NCBI RefSeq assembly: GCF_052857255.1
Contig: NC_135505.1
Coordinates: forward strand, 50,073,507 to 50,137,506
DNA from: Amblyomma americanum
Taxonomy: Eukaryota; Arthropoda; Arachnida; Ixodida; Ixodidae
Direction of reading: 5' to 3'
DNA length: 64,000 nucleotides
Shown here one piece after another: positions 35,281 through 47,448 of this stretch. Made by a program: the position numbers and the translations under genes. Numbering within the stretch: position 1 is the first letter of the stretch; every line of letters starts with the position of its first letter. Below the pieces are notes generated by a model that was given only the letters and a program-made list of their open reading frames with translations, was not told the origin of the DNA and searched no databases.

Positions 35281-35317
35281 GAAATAACGCCATCGCGGGC
35301 AAAATTGTTTGTTATTC

Positions 35318-37096
35318 ATGGTACGATTTCACATCATAAAACCCTCTGTGATACTCGTGCTTCTCAGTGTATTATCTGCCATCAATTGGGTGAGTATATC
35401 AGTAAATTCATTGTCAAATTTTTCACAGCGTCTTCCCACTTCCTGCGGTATACCGTCGGAGGAAGATTCTTATAGCCTTCGCGGTATCTTATTCCTGTGC
35501 AACTGTTAGAAGGCTTCAGTACTTACAAATTACGTCACATCACATTTGACAGGAAGAATCAGAAGCGAAGTGCTCACAATGATAAAACCGCAGTCATAAA
35601 AAGACGCCATCCACAAAGCATGCAATGGTATTGTATATTTAACAGCACAAAAACAGGAAAATGAGTCAGGCACTGCGCAACAGGCAGAAAAAAAGAGGAC
35701 CAGTTTCGACCTAAAGTTGCACTAAATGATTTTATAGCCGTATAGACCACAACTTATAGAAGAAGCTTGTAGCTGAAATGAGTAGCTCAAGCAAAATGTT
35801 TTTATTGAAATATATTATTATAACGTAAGTCATCGGGAACAATTGTTCACGATGTTTACGTGTGAGCTGGCATACACTGACCCCTGAAATTACACGCTGC
35901 GCTCCCGTACTGCAATGTCTACAGATTACTTAAAAACATGCCCAGTAACCACGTGGCGATTACCTTTGTCCTTACACCCGCGCGTGCACCTCACAAGTGA
36001 TAGAATTCATGTGCGGCGTTCGGCTGCCGCGCTTTTCACACAAAGTGCGCGGAGGAAGATTTTTGTAAAAGTTAATGATCAGCTTACTCAAAATAGTTTT
36101 CTCTACCCGCTGCAATCTGCAGATAGATGCAGAAAATCACGGCCGAAGTAGGAACAGAATTTGAAAGAAAGAATTGTTTTTCAATGGCTTCTGTGACCCA
36201 CTTATCAAATTACACAAGCAACCACTCCGCAGAGCAGGCGGCTGTGGAAGCAACGTGTTTTGGGCGCGAAAAGAGCGTTTAAGACTCGTCTATTGACCTA
36301 ATCATTCAACCTTATTTTCAGTCTCGGTACAAACAGACGAGCATATCAAAATACTTCCAATACATGACCTCTCTTCCCATTAACGAAATGAGATGCATGC
36401 AAAACCAGGAAGTACTTGAAAGTTCCAGCGCTTAAAAGTTTTCTTGAATGCCACCAATGATTTGAAACTCAATTACACTATTCTTATTTAGTCAGCTTTG
36501 TACAAGGTGATCTTCATTATAATCAAGTCTAGTTTGTGCCTCGCAGAGACATCACTTCCACAGAAGAAGCACCGAGCACGCTTTAGAATTTGCTTTGCTT
36601 GGCAAAGATGTAAGCCAAACAAAATTGTCTCTCTATTCCGGGTTGTCTAAGTGTACTCAGTGAGAGGAACACACTGAAAGAAGTGGCCAGAAATTCGCTC
36701 TTATGCATTTGAGTATTTAAGTTGTGAGATTGAACCACGGCACCATATCCTGGAACATTTCTCGTAAATCTTTCAAGCTATTCTACTACGATAAGTGATT
36801 TGATGGCGCAGCCTGTATTGCAGTTATCAACTCTGTACTCTTCATTTTCACAGGTCTTGGCATGCGGATCGGGTGAGGAAAAACGTGACTGCACCAGCGA
36901 TGGCCTTTACCCCGAGAACATATGCGGTGATATTGAGAAAAAGAGGTCATGCACGCCAGGGACGAAGGTGTGCGCGTGTCCACCGGGAAAGTGGAGGCAA
37001 CGTGGATCGTGGAACTGCGTAGAACTTGGCAGCTGTTGCTCAGGCAGGTTCAATGATCAAAGCCGGTGTTATCTGACTCCTTTAGACAGTCAGTAA
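35318..37096 (+). CDS. Small secreted cysteine-rich protein, TIL-like, two coding exons
   Basis: Exon 1 (35318-35389) encodes a signal peptide of 24 residues, beginning MVRFHIIKPSV with a hydrophobic core ILVLLSVLSAI, and ends TGG|GTGAGT. Exon 2 (36854-37096) starts after TTCATTTTCACAG in the same phase (0) and encodes 80 residues with ten cysteines (exon-2 positions 4, 13, 24, 33, 40, 42, 55, 61, 62, 72). The segment VCACPPGKWRQRGSWNC with a further Cys five residues on (ELGSC) matches the C-terminal signature of trypsin-inhibitor-like (TIL) domains, but the earlier cysteine spacing is atypical. Total 104 residues, exported. An AATAAA follows at 37114. It is open, spliced cleanly and not transposon-like, so probably a host gene, perhaps a protease inhibitor. 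Another exon within the 1.46-kb intron is possible. Confidence 0.65.
35390..36853 (+). other. Intron of secreted cysteine-rich gene
   Basis: GTGAGT donor at 35390 and CACAG acceptor ending 36853, 1464 bp, phase 0. No transposon domain or convincing additional exon is seen in it; a short open frame at 35915-36151 has no cysteine pattern. Confidence 0.6.
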
Positions 37097-37113
37097 AAGT
37101 ACATGGTTACTTG

Positions 37114-37119
37114 AATAAA
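37114..37119 (+). terminator. Polyadenylation signal AATAAA
   Basis: Seventeen bases after the TAA of the cysteine-rich gene. The spacing is short but acceptable for a compact 3' UTR. Confidence 0.55.
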
Positions 37120-37712
37120 AACAATACTTCAAAGATTTTGTTGCCTTGTGTGTGCTGCCAGGTGATCCACTGCAAGCAACAAAGTCAAGTGCCTCTGATT
37201 GAAGTCAGCATCTTTGGTTACGGAAAATAAGGCTCATGAATAACTGAAATTTTCACCCATGAAACGTTTTTCTCCTCGAAAAACAAAAACAAACCCTGGC
37301 GTCGCTGATAGCACCGATTGTTATTGACGGAGGTCAGACTCGGACTGGTGGCCACTTTTTGGCTGTATTTTACAGCCGCAGATTTTGCAGTGTGGCGCGG
37401 TGCTTCGGACAAGAAGCCTCACCGTGGCCTGTTTTCCTTCGGAAGACTGAACCCTCAAACATCGTTTTCAAGCATCGTTTTCATATTAGCGAGATCGAGC
37501 CTATCAACGGTAGCCGACGGCAGTGATGAAAGCTGCGGAAACTTTTGCAACGGGGGCGTACTTCACCAGGCACTTTGGCTGCAGCAGCGGAGCGGGGCGG
37601 ACGTCGAATAATCCGTTCTTCATTGTGTTTTACAGGTTGGTCAAACCTTTACATATTAAGTTCGTGCATGTTGCTTAGCTATATGCCGCAGCTGCCAACC
37701 TGCTAGTCGATA

Positions 37713-38657
37713 TTGGTCACCATGACGCGATGTTGCCAATGCCGAGAAAAACTAAAGAATGGCGATAACGTTATCACATGCAGTGAGTATGATTTTTGCT
37801 TTCATGGCGCGATATGTTCTGGCATGAATGAAACGACCTTTGCTTCAAAACAAGGGTCGACTAAGAAGGCTTGGATTCGTGAAGTGTGTAAACTTTCGAG
37901 TGCAGGCAAGGGTGACGCCTCAAACGGTGACTCCAATGCAGATGCCGACCTGAAGGTGCTTATTGTGGAAATTAACAGGAAATTGACTGCCTTTCTCCCT
38001 CTTTCTGAAAAGCTAGATGCAGCAGAGAGCTCGGTCCAGATGCTGCATGAAGGGTTTTCCACTATAAAAGAGCGTCTTAATACGCAGGATAATGAAATCA
38101 AAGGAATTAAAAGCAGAATAGACAAGCTTGAAAAAGATGCTGACTCAAAAAATATAACTCAGTTAAAACTCCGTGTCCATGACTTAGAATGACGCAGCAG
38201 GCGTTTGAACATTGAGGTTCATGGTATTCCTGAGGTGGAAAAAGAGTACCTCTTGTCAAAAGTCAACGAAGTGGCGGACAAGGTTGTCATGAACAATCTC
38301 ACTGAGGCGGACACTCTCGCACTTCATAGGATGTCGGCGAAACCAGAAAAGACAAAAGGTGTGATTTCCAGTTTTGTAAGGCAGGATCTACGAGACGCTT
38401 GGCTGCAGAAAAGGATGGTCCTTAAGGAAAAAGGCGACTCAGTGTACATCACAGAAAATATGACTAACTATTCGAGCGGGTTGTTGCAAGCGACAAAAGA
38501 ATGGGCTAAACAGGCTGGTTTTGCATATGTGTGGCATGTCAATGGGAAACTTTTGGTGCCTAGAAAAAGTGGTGATGGCGCTAAGGTTATCAAGAGCGTG
38601 AGTGACCTCTCCACACTTGGTAGCCAAATGCCTTGTCGTGTAGTCGAGAACCCGTGA
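37713..38657 (+). pseudogene. CR1-like ORF1: PHD-like zinc finger and coiled coil
   Basis: Begins MVTMTRCCQCREKLKNG, with further Cys/His in ITCSEYDFCFHGAICSG, resembling the PHD-type finger at the start of CR1-group ORF1 proteins. A predicted coiled coil follows (LNTQDNEIKGIKSRIDKLEK). A TGA at 38190-38192 sits before RSRRLNIEVHGIPEVEKEYL in the same frame, a block shared with L1-type ORF1 RNA-binding proteins. It then stays open to 38657. One nonsense change is the only visible defect. The protein would coat LINE RNA. Confidence 0.7.
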
Positions 38658-38716
38658 CACTTATCTTGAAATGGCGCACCTAGGGCACGTCACCTTAGAA
38701 GAACGCATAAGAGAGC

Positions 38717-41522
38717 TTGGTGGTCACGACACATGGCTATCTTGGCTGTTTTCCCTTAAATGCGCAGTCTGTGTTCAACAAGGTTGCTGAACTGGAATCT
38801 TTGTTAAAAAAGTTTGAGAATTGTTTTGATGTTCTGATGATATCAGAAACATGGGAATCAAGCCGTTGTGACACTTTTGACTTCCTAATACGACAAATGT
38901 TTTTGTTAACAGAAACACTCGTCGCGGTGGTGGTGTGTCTGTGCTAGTAAGCGCTCTCCTGCAGCTTGCCTTACTTTCAGAATTTCCTTGTGTCACAGAT
39001 AATTTTGAGATCATTTGTCTACAAATGAAAGACGCTGCATTTGCAACTTGCTATCGCCCTCTGAATCGTTCTCTTTATGATGATTTTGTGTTTTTAGGTA
39101 ATTTATTGTCGTTTGTTAAGCAAAATAGGTACAATGTGATACTTGTCGGTGATTGTAATGTTGATATGAATAGCTATATTGCGAAGGAAACAGATTTTGA
39201 AAATGTATTGCTATGTAATGGCTGTATAAAGCATATTATTGCTCCCACACGACTAACGACGTCAACTTAAACAATATTAGACTTAATAATAACGAAATAT
39301 GATCTAACCTTGTCAGTACCGGTGTTCTCTGTTATCCTAATAGTGATCACTTGCCTGTATTTTGTAGCACAGAATTTACTACTAGGCCAAACCTCCACCA
39401 AAAAGTGTTTAATATTTATCAACCTTTTACACCTACCCTCTTAGAAGCTTTTTATCAGGAGTTGGAAACAGTTTCTTGGGACAACGTCCTTCAGGCAACG
39501 AATGCGAACGTAGCTTATGATGGCTTCTTGAGTTTGTTTCTTTCGGTATACCAACGTCACTTCGTTTCCAAACGCCATACGGGCAATAAGAGATGTCGAA
39601 AACCGTGGGTGAGAAAGTACCTTTTGAAGAAGACCGCAAAGAAAGAACGTCTGTTTAAAACATTTATTTGAACTCGTACAGCATCTGATCTCGCTACGTT
39701 CAAAAAATTTCGTAATGACTTGACTAAGCAGCTAAGAAAAGTCAGAAAACTGTATTATTAGAATTTATTTGGTTCCAACGTAAAGCGCACCGACTTAATG
39801 TGGAACAACTTAAAAGCACTGACGGGTCGGAGCAAGAAAAAACAGATAGTTGAAGAATTTTTGCACGAAGGACAGAAATTATAAGGAGAATAAATGGTAA
39901 ATATTTTAATGACTACTTTGTTAACAGAGATTTTACTAAAACCAGACAAAATTTCAGGGCAGAAAAATTCTAGCACAATATTTCTTGAACCAGCAGATGC
40001 AAACGAGTTGTCTTCACTTTTTTTTAGTTTAAATAATTCTCATAGTTTTCATGCTGACGGTATACTAATAAGACCCGTGAAGTATGTGATAGGTATAATC
40101 AGTCCCATTCTAGCACATATCTTTAGTCTGCGTTTCTACAGCTGTTTTTCCTACAAAAATGCAAGTTGTCCATGTTGTAGCCTTATATAAAAAAGGTGAT
40201 AAAAATGATGTATCTAACTACAGACCAGTGTCCATTCTTCTTGCCTTTCCGAAAGGCCTCGAGAAAATCATCCTGGATCGAATATCGCGCTTCTGTAGCA
40301 AGCGTAATATAATAACTACTTCGCAATATGGCTTTAGAAGGAACAGGTCTACAGAGCTAGCGCTAGACCATAAAGAATATGTTCTAAACTATTCTGAAGA
40401 GAAACGTATTGTTATAGGTATTTTTGCTGATTTTAGCAAGGATTTAGATTTTATTAGTCATACTATCCTTTTTGAAACACTGCATCATTATGGTATACGG
40501 AGAATGGCTTTGAGTCTGCTCAGAAATTACCCGTCAAATAGATTTCAATGTGTCGGCATTAATAGTGTCATTTCTCACAGAAAACAAATAATTTCAGGAG
40601 TCCCACAGGGTAGCATTTCAGGCCCTGTCCTATTTATTTGTACACTAACGATATTGCACAAGTCTGCTGAGATACCAAATTCGTTGTATATGCCGACGAC
40701 AAGAGCGCTTTGGTGTCATCACGTTCTGAAGCTGAAGGAGTCACTAGAGCAAATATTTTTCTGCGCAAATCCGACTCGTGGACTTCTTGCAATCAATTAA
40801 AAATTAACGCAAACAAAATAAAGGTAGAAGTATTTCGACCAAAAGGTAAACAAATTCCATTACAAAGAACCGTAATGCTTTGATGCTCAGCCATTGATGT
40901 GGTAGATAGTGTCAAGGTGTTAGGGGTACATTTTACTTCAACTTTACAATGGAATGATCGCGTAAAAAGTTTAATAAACAAACTGAATTGCATAACTGGA
41001 TTTTGAAATCGCAACCGCTATGGTGTTTCAAAAAACGTTAAACTAATGGTCTACATCGCTCTCTTGCCTCCCACCTAAACTACTGTCATTTTATCTGGGG
41101 AACAACATTAGAAACAAATCTGTTGAGGCTAGGTTGAAAGGCTACAGAAAAAAATAGTACGAATAATTGAAAATGTTTAGTACGCAGCCCTGTCTTCAAA
41201 CATATTTGCTTCACTTCATTTGTTCAAAGTAAGAAAAATATACGAAAACAAATTATGCAGGCAGTATACCGTGTAAGTTCCTGCGAGAGACTTCAGTTTT
41301 ACAGAAATGGCAGAACTAAAACCTCATTATTCTACCTTCAGTACTCGAACTCCAGAACAAAGGAAGGTACCAACATATCGCGCTGCCTATGGACAACAAA
41401 CACTCTGGTATAATCATCCTTGATTATTGAATGCTTTAGAGAAAGAAGGTACTGATGTACTCAATGCGCCTCTTCCAAATATGCACAAATATTTTGCTGC
41501 TGATACTCCCTTTTGTGAATAA
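38717..41522 (+). pseudogene. CR1-like ORF2: endonuclease and reverse transcriptase, multiply broken
   Basis: Endonuclease pieces: NAQSVFNKVAELESLLKKF, VLMISETWE and NVILVGDCNVDMNSY (GDFN changed to GDCN). RT pieces: VVALYKKGDKNDVSNYRPVS, SQYGFRRNRSTELAL, FADFSKDLDFISH and SGVPQGSISGPVLF; the YADD box is not readable in SLYMPTTRA. The C-terminus appears in scattered frames and ends ADTPFCE at 41522. At least six stops or frameshifts separate these pieces, so the copy is old. Confidence 0.75.
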
Positions 41523-41820
41523 ACACTAAGGTCTATCTTCATACTCAATTAAGTTGCATTATTATATTTGGAAAACGTTTTCCAGGTGTCTAAAACACTG
41601 CTCTAATGAAACTCTTGTTTGTGTTTATTTTATTGTCTGATGCGAAATAGTGCCCATTTTCTTCTCTTGCAAAAAAAAAAAATGTGTGACATTGTATCTC
41701 TGTCTATTGCCCTACTCTGCTGCTGTGTACACACTGTAAAGGGGCGGAGGATTTCTCAACCCGCCAATGTAGGGCTTTTCCTTCCCGCTACTTCCACTTC
41801 ATTGTGAAAAATAAAACCTG

Positions 41821-42066
41821 TATGTATGTATGTATGTATGTATGTATGTATGTATGTATGTATGTATGTATGTATGTATGTATGTATGTATGTATGTATG
41901 TATGTATGTATGTATGTATGTATGTATGTATGTATGTATGCATGCATGTATGTATGTATGTATGTATGTATGTATGTATGTATGTATGTATGTATGTATG
42001 TATGTATGTATGTATGTATGTATGTATGTATGTATGTATGTATGTATGTATGTATGTATGTATGTA

Positions 42067-42097
<31 letters not shown>

Positions 42098-42164
42098 ATG
42101 TATGTATGTATGTATGTATGTATGTATGTATGTATGTATGTATGTATGTATGTATGTATGTATG

Positions 42165-42193
<29 letters not shown>
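41821..42193. repeat. (TATG)n microsatellite, about 370 bp
   Basis: Near-pure TATG units with two interruptions: CATGCATG at 41941-41948 and a TG-repeat patch at 42067-42080. It starts immediately after TGAAAAATAAAACCTG at the CR1-like 3' end, so it probably grew from the LINE tail. Long Tyr-Val-Cys-Met and Thr-Tyr-Ile-His frames across it are artefacts. Confidence 0.95.
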
Positions 42194-42195
<2 letters not shown>

Positions 42196-44546
42196 TTATG
42201 AGCGGAAGGATCTGAAACCGATACAATGAATTAGAGAAAATATTTCGCAGTGAATAAAGTAGTTGCACTAGAAAGTTTCTTTAGCGATGGAGGAGACTTA
42301 CTAGCTTTACTTGCTTTCTCCCACCTTCGCTTTTCCAAGTGAAATGCTTAGCTTCGCTCTAAACCGGTTCATGGTCGAACAGCCTTGTTGGAACAAGCGG
42401 CATATTACGCGGAGCACAGGTACTGTCCTAGCATGAAGATAATCCTCCAGAAGATGAAAGGAGTTACTTTAACAGTACTGCCTTGGCCACAAAAAAAGTA
42501 GTGAATGTTAGATGCCTCTGTTATCATCTACATCCGCACGAGATGAGTTAAACAGAACTTTTAATCCCGCCTTCACTCATGCAGTTTGTATCCACGATGA
42601 GACTTTGGAGACTAATATCAAACGGAATCTGTACCGGCCACAATGCCGTCTTCAGGAACTGTCGAACTCGTTTAGGATAGGCCTAATATAGGCTCAACAA
42701 TAGAGATTACAACATTAAGGCTTTGTAGAGCTGCTTCGCACACCATAAGCATTCAGAAATTGCAGGTATAAATATTTGTAAGAAACATTTCCAGCGTGAT
42801 TTTTGTAACAAGGCGAAATTAAAGATTTTGTGGCTGCAATATTTATGAAAACTAACGTTATTAGTGCTTTCGAGCATGCGCTTGCTATCGCCTCCTAGCA
42901 CGCTTTGTGATGACTGAGAATGCTCTACAAACGCTGTAACTATACAGCTTGGAACACGATAGGGACGGTCACGGCTCACAACAACAAAAAAAATTTCTGA
43001 AAACTATAGTTCATAGCCGCCCAACGTCATCTTGTCATCGCTGTCTGAGGATGGTGTTATTTTCTTTATGGCGCAACGGCATCTAAGGCCAAAGAGCGCC
43101 AAACACGACAGTTATCGCTGTCTATGAACCGCACTAAACTGTCAAGTAATTAAACAGCTACTACACAACATTTCAACTATTCATAACACTGCCTCTTCAT
43201 TTCTTTTACCCTAAACCTTCGCCCCGCCCCGTGCTTTCTTCTCAAATACCTCTTTCCTATGTTTTTAATTTCCCTCTCTCTCGTTCATTTTATACTTACC
43301 TTGTGCCCGCACCTCTTTCTACCTTTTCTCAGGAACACCTGGCTACCGCAGTCCCTCCCTCTTAATTTCGCGCTTTCGCTGAACTCGGCCTCGTTGCTTT
43401 TTCATTGAATTTCCTTTTTTATGCCCTCTGGTATTTCGTTCCACCATATTGCATAATTCTCTTATCTCAGTTTTTCAGGTCAACGCAGCCATCTGTCGCA
43501 GCTGGAAACATAGCCCTCCAATACCAAGTTCGCTATCTCTTCACGCCTACACACTCAGATTCCTTTCAGCTGAGCTTGCATTTTTCTTTTACAGTCTTGC
43601 AGGTCAGCCGATTCATCCTGTTTAGCAGCCTTGTTGCCTGGACAAGATTCACCCTACCGATTCATACACCCTTCCAACTTCACGAACCTTTCCACTTACT
43701 CGGTCTTCCTGCTGGGAGGGAAGACACTATTTGAACCCCGCCAATCATGTATGCTTTGCCCAGATGAACACAAGTCCTCTTGTTCGAAAGTTGGCAAGCA
43801 GTCTGAGGGTTTCTCTTATCAAGGGAGAAGGGAACAAGGGAGGGCCCCTCCCTTGTTCACTCGGTGATTATCAAGATCCAACTGTCCACCTTCTCTGTAC
43901 CATGAACTTGCATGAAAGAGCATTTGAAAATGCATATTCTTTAGCCATTACTCTGTAGGCCCCCCACCCAGCTCGCGATCATCACGCGACTCATAGAAAT
44001 AAGATATTGAGGACACGCTCAGAAGCGACCGGAGGGGTGGGGGGGGGAGGGTAGCCCTCCCTTTAAAAAGCGCACGTAACGGAAGGAACGTGGCCAATCT
44101 CAAGGAGCTGTCTATTCACGGCGGTAGCGCTGGCTGGTATCCTTCATGTGTGAATGTTCGCCCGGGCCTTCGGGGCTGGTTTCTTTATGGCTTCCGGAAC
44201 TGGTTGCCGTTTCCTTGCTCTGGCACCTGTTTTGCTACACTAGCGCAGGCACGAGCACTTGGTATAGATTTTGTTTGCATTGCTGCAATAACTGCGTCTT
44301 TCCTGCCGCCCCTGCGTCGCCCGTCGGGTGATTTGCCATTGCTAATGATTTGATCAGCAGGCATAGCCTTCATCTTGTACCAACTCTGGAGCTCGAACTT
44401 CCGGCAAGCCCGCCAGAGCACAATTCAGTTATGCACCACAGACTTCAGTGTCGGCTCATTAACCCCGTATACGTTTTCTCGCCAACCCTCGCACTGTTAT
44501 GCTCCTTTGTTCCCACGTAAAGTTGCAGCGGGGCTCCAGAAACGAG
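42194..44546. other. No recognisable gene; palindrome at 43.8 kb
   Basis: No family recognised. A perfect inverted repeat GAACAAGGGAGGG / CCCTCCCTTGTTC with a 1-nt centre lies at 43832-43858, and a G-run at 44038-44047. Confidence 0.4.
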
Positions 44547-44550
44547 TTAA

Positions 44551-44564
44551 GGGCACAGGGTAAG
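44551..44564 (+). repeat. Left terminal inverted repeat
   Basis: GGGCACAGGGTAAG preceded by TTAA (44547-44550); exact inverse complement of 47115-47128. Confidence 0.75.
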
Positions 44565-44968
44565 GTAAAATTAGAAAAAAATCGTTTTTTTTATTTTGGA
44601 ATTTTAGAAGTTCAATTCTTTCTACACATGTCCCATGATCGCACTTTCCTCAGAAAGCCATATTTACGGCTGAAAAACGCTTTTTCCGAAACCAAGTAGT
44701 GAGCGGCCACGCCCCCTTTCAGGATTAACGTCAATTTTTTCAACCAAAAAGTTCACCACCTGATTTCAAAACTTGTCTAAAATCAGCTACATATAAAAAA
44801 TTGTCTGGCAACTATTGTACAGCTCCTCTTTTTTAGCCAAGACAATCCTGAGACGCTTTGCACGTTTTTTCCACGTTTCTGCAACCTTCATGCAGCTGCG
44901 TCCGAGTGCTATCCTTTTCGATCAGTATTGTAAATTGTGCCGGTGTTGGTTGCTGCTGATAAGTTGAG

Positions 44969-46680
44969 ATGCCCAGGGCAAAGAAGGCCTTCGTCAGGCG
45001 TGAATTTCACGGCAACCGCTACGCTCATCGTCAAAAAGCAAAACGATGTCCACGACCGAATGAGATCCCGAACGCCGAACGCGCCAGTTCCTCGACATCG
45101 AAGCTTTCAAGATTTTCTCTGTGCTTCCAGGAAGAGGATGTGCTACAGAGCAGCAGCCAATATGCCTTAATGGACATGGACGGCATTTGTGCCGCAATTA
45201 CACAGATTTGCGTGTGCAGAGAGTGCGGTGGAAGTGTTGAGGTCATCGAAATTGTGACAAAACGGGTAGATGTTGCAAGCGTTTACAGTTTGAACTGTGA
45301 AGTGTGTAGTGCCGCACAACGATTTGAGACGTCGAAGAAAACTACTTCTGGCCTCTATGAAGCCAACCTCAGGTTAGTGTATGCCTTGTGGTCCATTGGT
45401 AAGGGAATGGCTGCAGGAAATATACTCTGTGCTATGCTAAACCTTCCTAAGCCGCCGACAAAGTTTGCGAAATACAAGAGCTTCTAGGTCACATCGAAGC
45501 TGCTGCTCAGGAGTCGATGAAAAGGGCAGCTGACGAAGCTGTGCAGCTGAATGAGGGGGATAAAGACATCGCAGTTGCTCTTGATGGAAGCTGGCAGAAG
45601 CGAGGCCATACTTCCAATAACGGCATAGTCTCTGCGACCAGTGTAGACTCTGGGAAAGTGCTGGATGTGGAGGTTTTGTCAAAACGTTGTCCAAAGTGCA
45701 GCATCAAGGGTACAAACAGTGACCCCCTTCATAGAGAGGTGTGCCAAAGCAACAACCAAGGCACCAGCGGTGGAATGGAAGTCGCAGGAGCACTGAAAAT
45801 TTTCGGCAGGAGTGAGGAGCTTCACGGCGCTCGATACGTCAAATACCTTGGGGATGGTGACAGCAAAGCTTTTATGGCTGTGAAGGCACAAATGCCATAT
45901 GGTAATTCCGTTGAAATATCCAAGGTTGAGTGCATAGGGCACGTGCAAAAAAGGATGGGCACAAGGTTACGAAGGTTAAAAAAAGGAAACAAAGCAGGAA
46001 AACTCTCTGATGGAAAGAGAATCTCGGGCCGAGGCCGACTGACTGATGCAGTAATAGACAAGCTCCAGACGTACTATGGTTTGGCCATCAGAAGAAATGT
46101 AGGAATCCTGGATGAAATGCGAAAGGCCGTTTGGCCAACCTTCTTCCACTTATCGGCCACAGACGATGACCCATGCCATGGACTTTGCCCAAAGGGACCT
46201 GATACGTGGTGTGCCTTCAACAGTAGTCAGTCAGAGGGCAAGCCATTTTTCCACAAGGAGAGTTTGCCTGCATCTGTCTTGGAGGCTATCAAACCCATTT
46301 ATAGGGAGCTATCGAAGGCTGAGCTCCTAGAGAAGTGCCTGCATGGGCGAACTCAAAATGCAAATGAGTCGTTCAACCATGTTGTTTGGGAACGCGCGCC
46401 AAAGAATGTGTTTGTTAGGCTTCGGACCCTACGGATGGCAACACTGGATGCAGTTCTTTCATTTAATGATGGTAGCATCGCACGGGCCAACGTTTTGAAG
46501 GCGTGTGGATTGAACCCAGGGTGCAACACCATCAAGTGGCTGAGGGAAGCTGACCATAAGCGCATGTACTTTGCGGACCGAGCAACACGACAGCTTACAA
46601 AAGAGGCCCGACAGTCAAAACGACAAGCCGAAAAGCGAAAACATGACGGCGACAGTGACTACGAAGCAGGGGGCTATTAA
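44969..46680 (+). pseudogene. Transposase of the 'Mutator-like transposase' domain type, one frameshift
   Basis: Starts MPRAKKAFVRREFHGNRYAH, then a region with Cys pairs (CVCRECGG, LNCEVC) that may bind zinc. Near 45475 the frame shifts once (KPPTKFAKY to ELLGHIEAAAQESMKRAADE). The catalytic half reads IAVALDGSWQKRGHTSNNG (first Asp), KYLGDGDSKAF (second Asp, ...GDGDSK) and VECIGHVQKRMGTRLRRL, then NANESFNHVVWERAPKN near the C-terminus with the likely Glu. The tail is basic. This domain type is frequent in cnidarian and tick genomes. It would cut at the inverted repeats. One indel is its only visible defect, so the copy is young. Confidence 0.8.
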
Positions 46681-47114
46681 ACCAATTACTATGGAGGCGT
46701 TTCTGCGAATAAAAAATGGTTTTTCGCATCTTTTTTCTCTTTACGCTCTATTATCTCAAAACAGTGTTTTTTCTTACAAAGGTACCATTATTTCCAACGC
46801 CTTTCAAGACAGACGGCTGATATTTTTTTGCAATCAACTACATAAGTGTTGCCAACTACTGAACTAGAATTAAGCAATTTTACGGAGCAGTTATTCTGTT
46901 ATTAATTTTGAAATGCGCAAAGAAAGGCCAGATTTGTGTACTACCGGAAAAATTTTTATTAAAAATCGAATTTTCAACACATTTCAAATAATCTAGTTCA
47001 GTAAAAAGAACACAAAATTTGGCAAACAATGATATATGTATTATTAGGCTACTGTTATTAGTTAGTGAGAAACATGTACGTCAACATGGCCTAAAATGCG
47101 TGGGAAGTATAGGG

Positions 47115-47128
47115 CTTACCCTGTGCCC
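47115..47128 (-). repeat. Right terminal inverted repeat
   Basis: CTTACCCTGTGCCC followed by TTAA (47129-47132). Confidence 0.75.
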
Positions 47129-47448
47129 TTAAGAAGTCCCGGAAACGAACTATGGAGAAGCTCTCAGGTACAACCCTAGATAAAGAAACCATTGTGCTCG
47201 CTTGTGCTCGCCTGTCGGTCTAGTTAGCCGCTCTGCCGGCTCGCTTAGACACAAAGCTCGATGAACACGAGACAAAAATAAAGCAACCTAAGAGGGTCAT
47301 CCCAACCATCGCGAGTTCAAGCCTCTGATAGTAACAGCAGTCTCGCAAACAAGCCAGTCTCCTTTTGAGACTTTTCTCCTACGCCTCAGAGTGCCCACTT
47401 ACGAAGGACACAAAGATACGAAATTTGTTATAGACTTTTTTACATGAA

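Larger units (their letters stand above)
37300..41820 (+). mobile_element. CR1-like LINE, degraded
   Basis: ORF1 with a PHD-like finger and coiled coil, ORF2 with endonuclease and RT in many frames, a 3' UTR and an AATAAA just before a TATG repeat. No RNase H follows the RT, which fits CR1. The start of the 5' UTR is uncertain, placed just after the cysteine-rich gene. Confidence 0.75.
44551..47128 (+). mobile_element. DNA transposon with TTAA flanks, Kolobok-like
   Basis: Terminal inverted repeats GGGCACAGGGTAAG at 44551-44564 and its exact complement at 47115-47128, each flanked outside by TTAA. The 2578-bp element carries one transposase gene in the middle. TTAA target duplication and a purine-rich terminal GGG fit the Kolobok superfamily; piggyBac also uses TTAA but its transposase is different from this one. 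Confidence 0.75.

Noticed and set aside
35309..35509. Single-exon reading of the 66-codon frame
   Set aside because: The part after the GTGAGT donor has no secreted-protein character; the spliced reading explains the sequence better.
41756..42268. Long frames of Tyr-Ile-His-Thr and Met-Tyr-Val-Cys repeats
   Set aside because: Translation of the TATG microsatellite in various frames.
46571..46867. 98-codon frame after the Kolobok-like transposase
   Set aside because: Out-of-frame overlap with the transposase tail and AT-rich 3' DNA.
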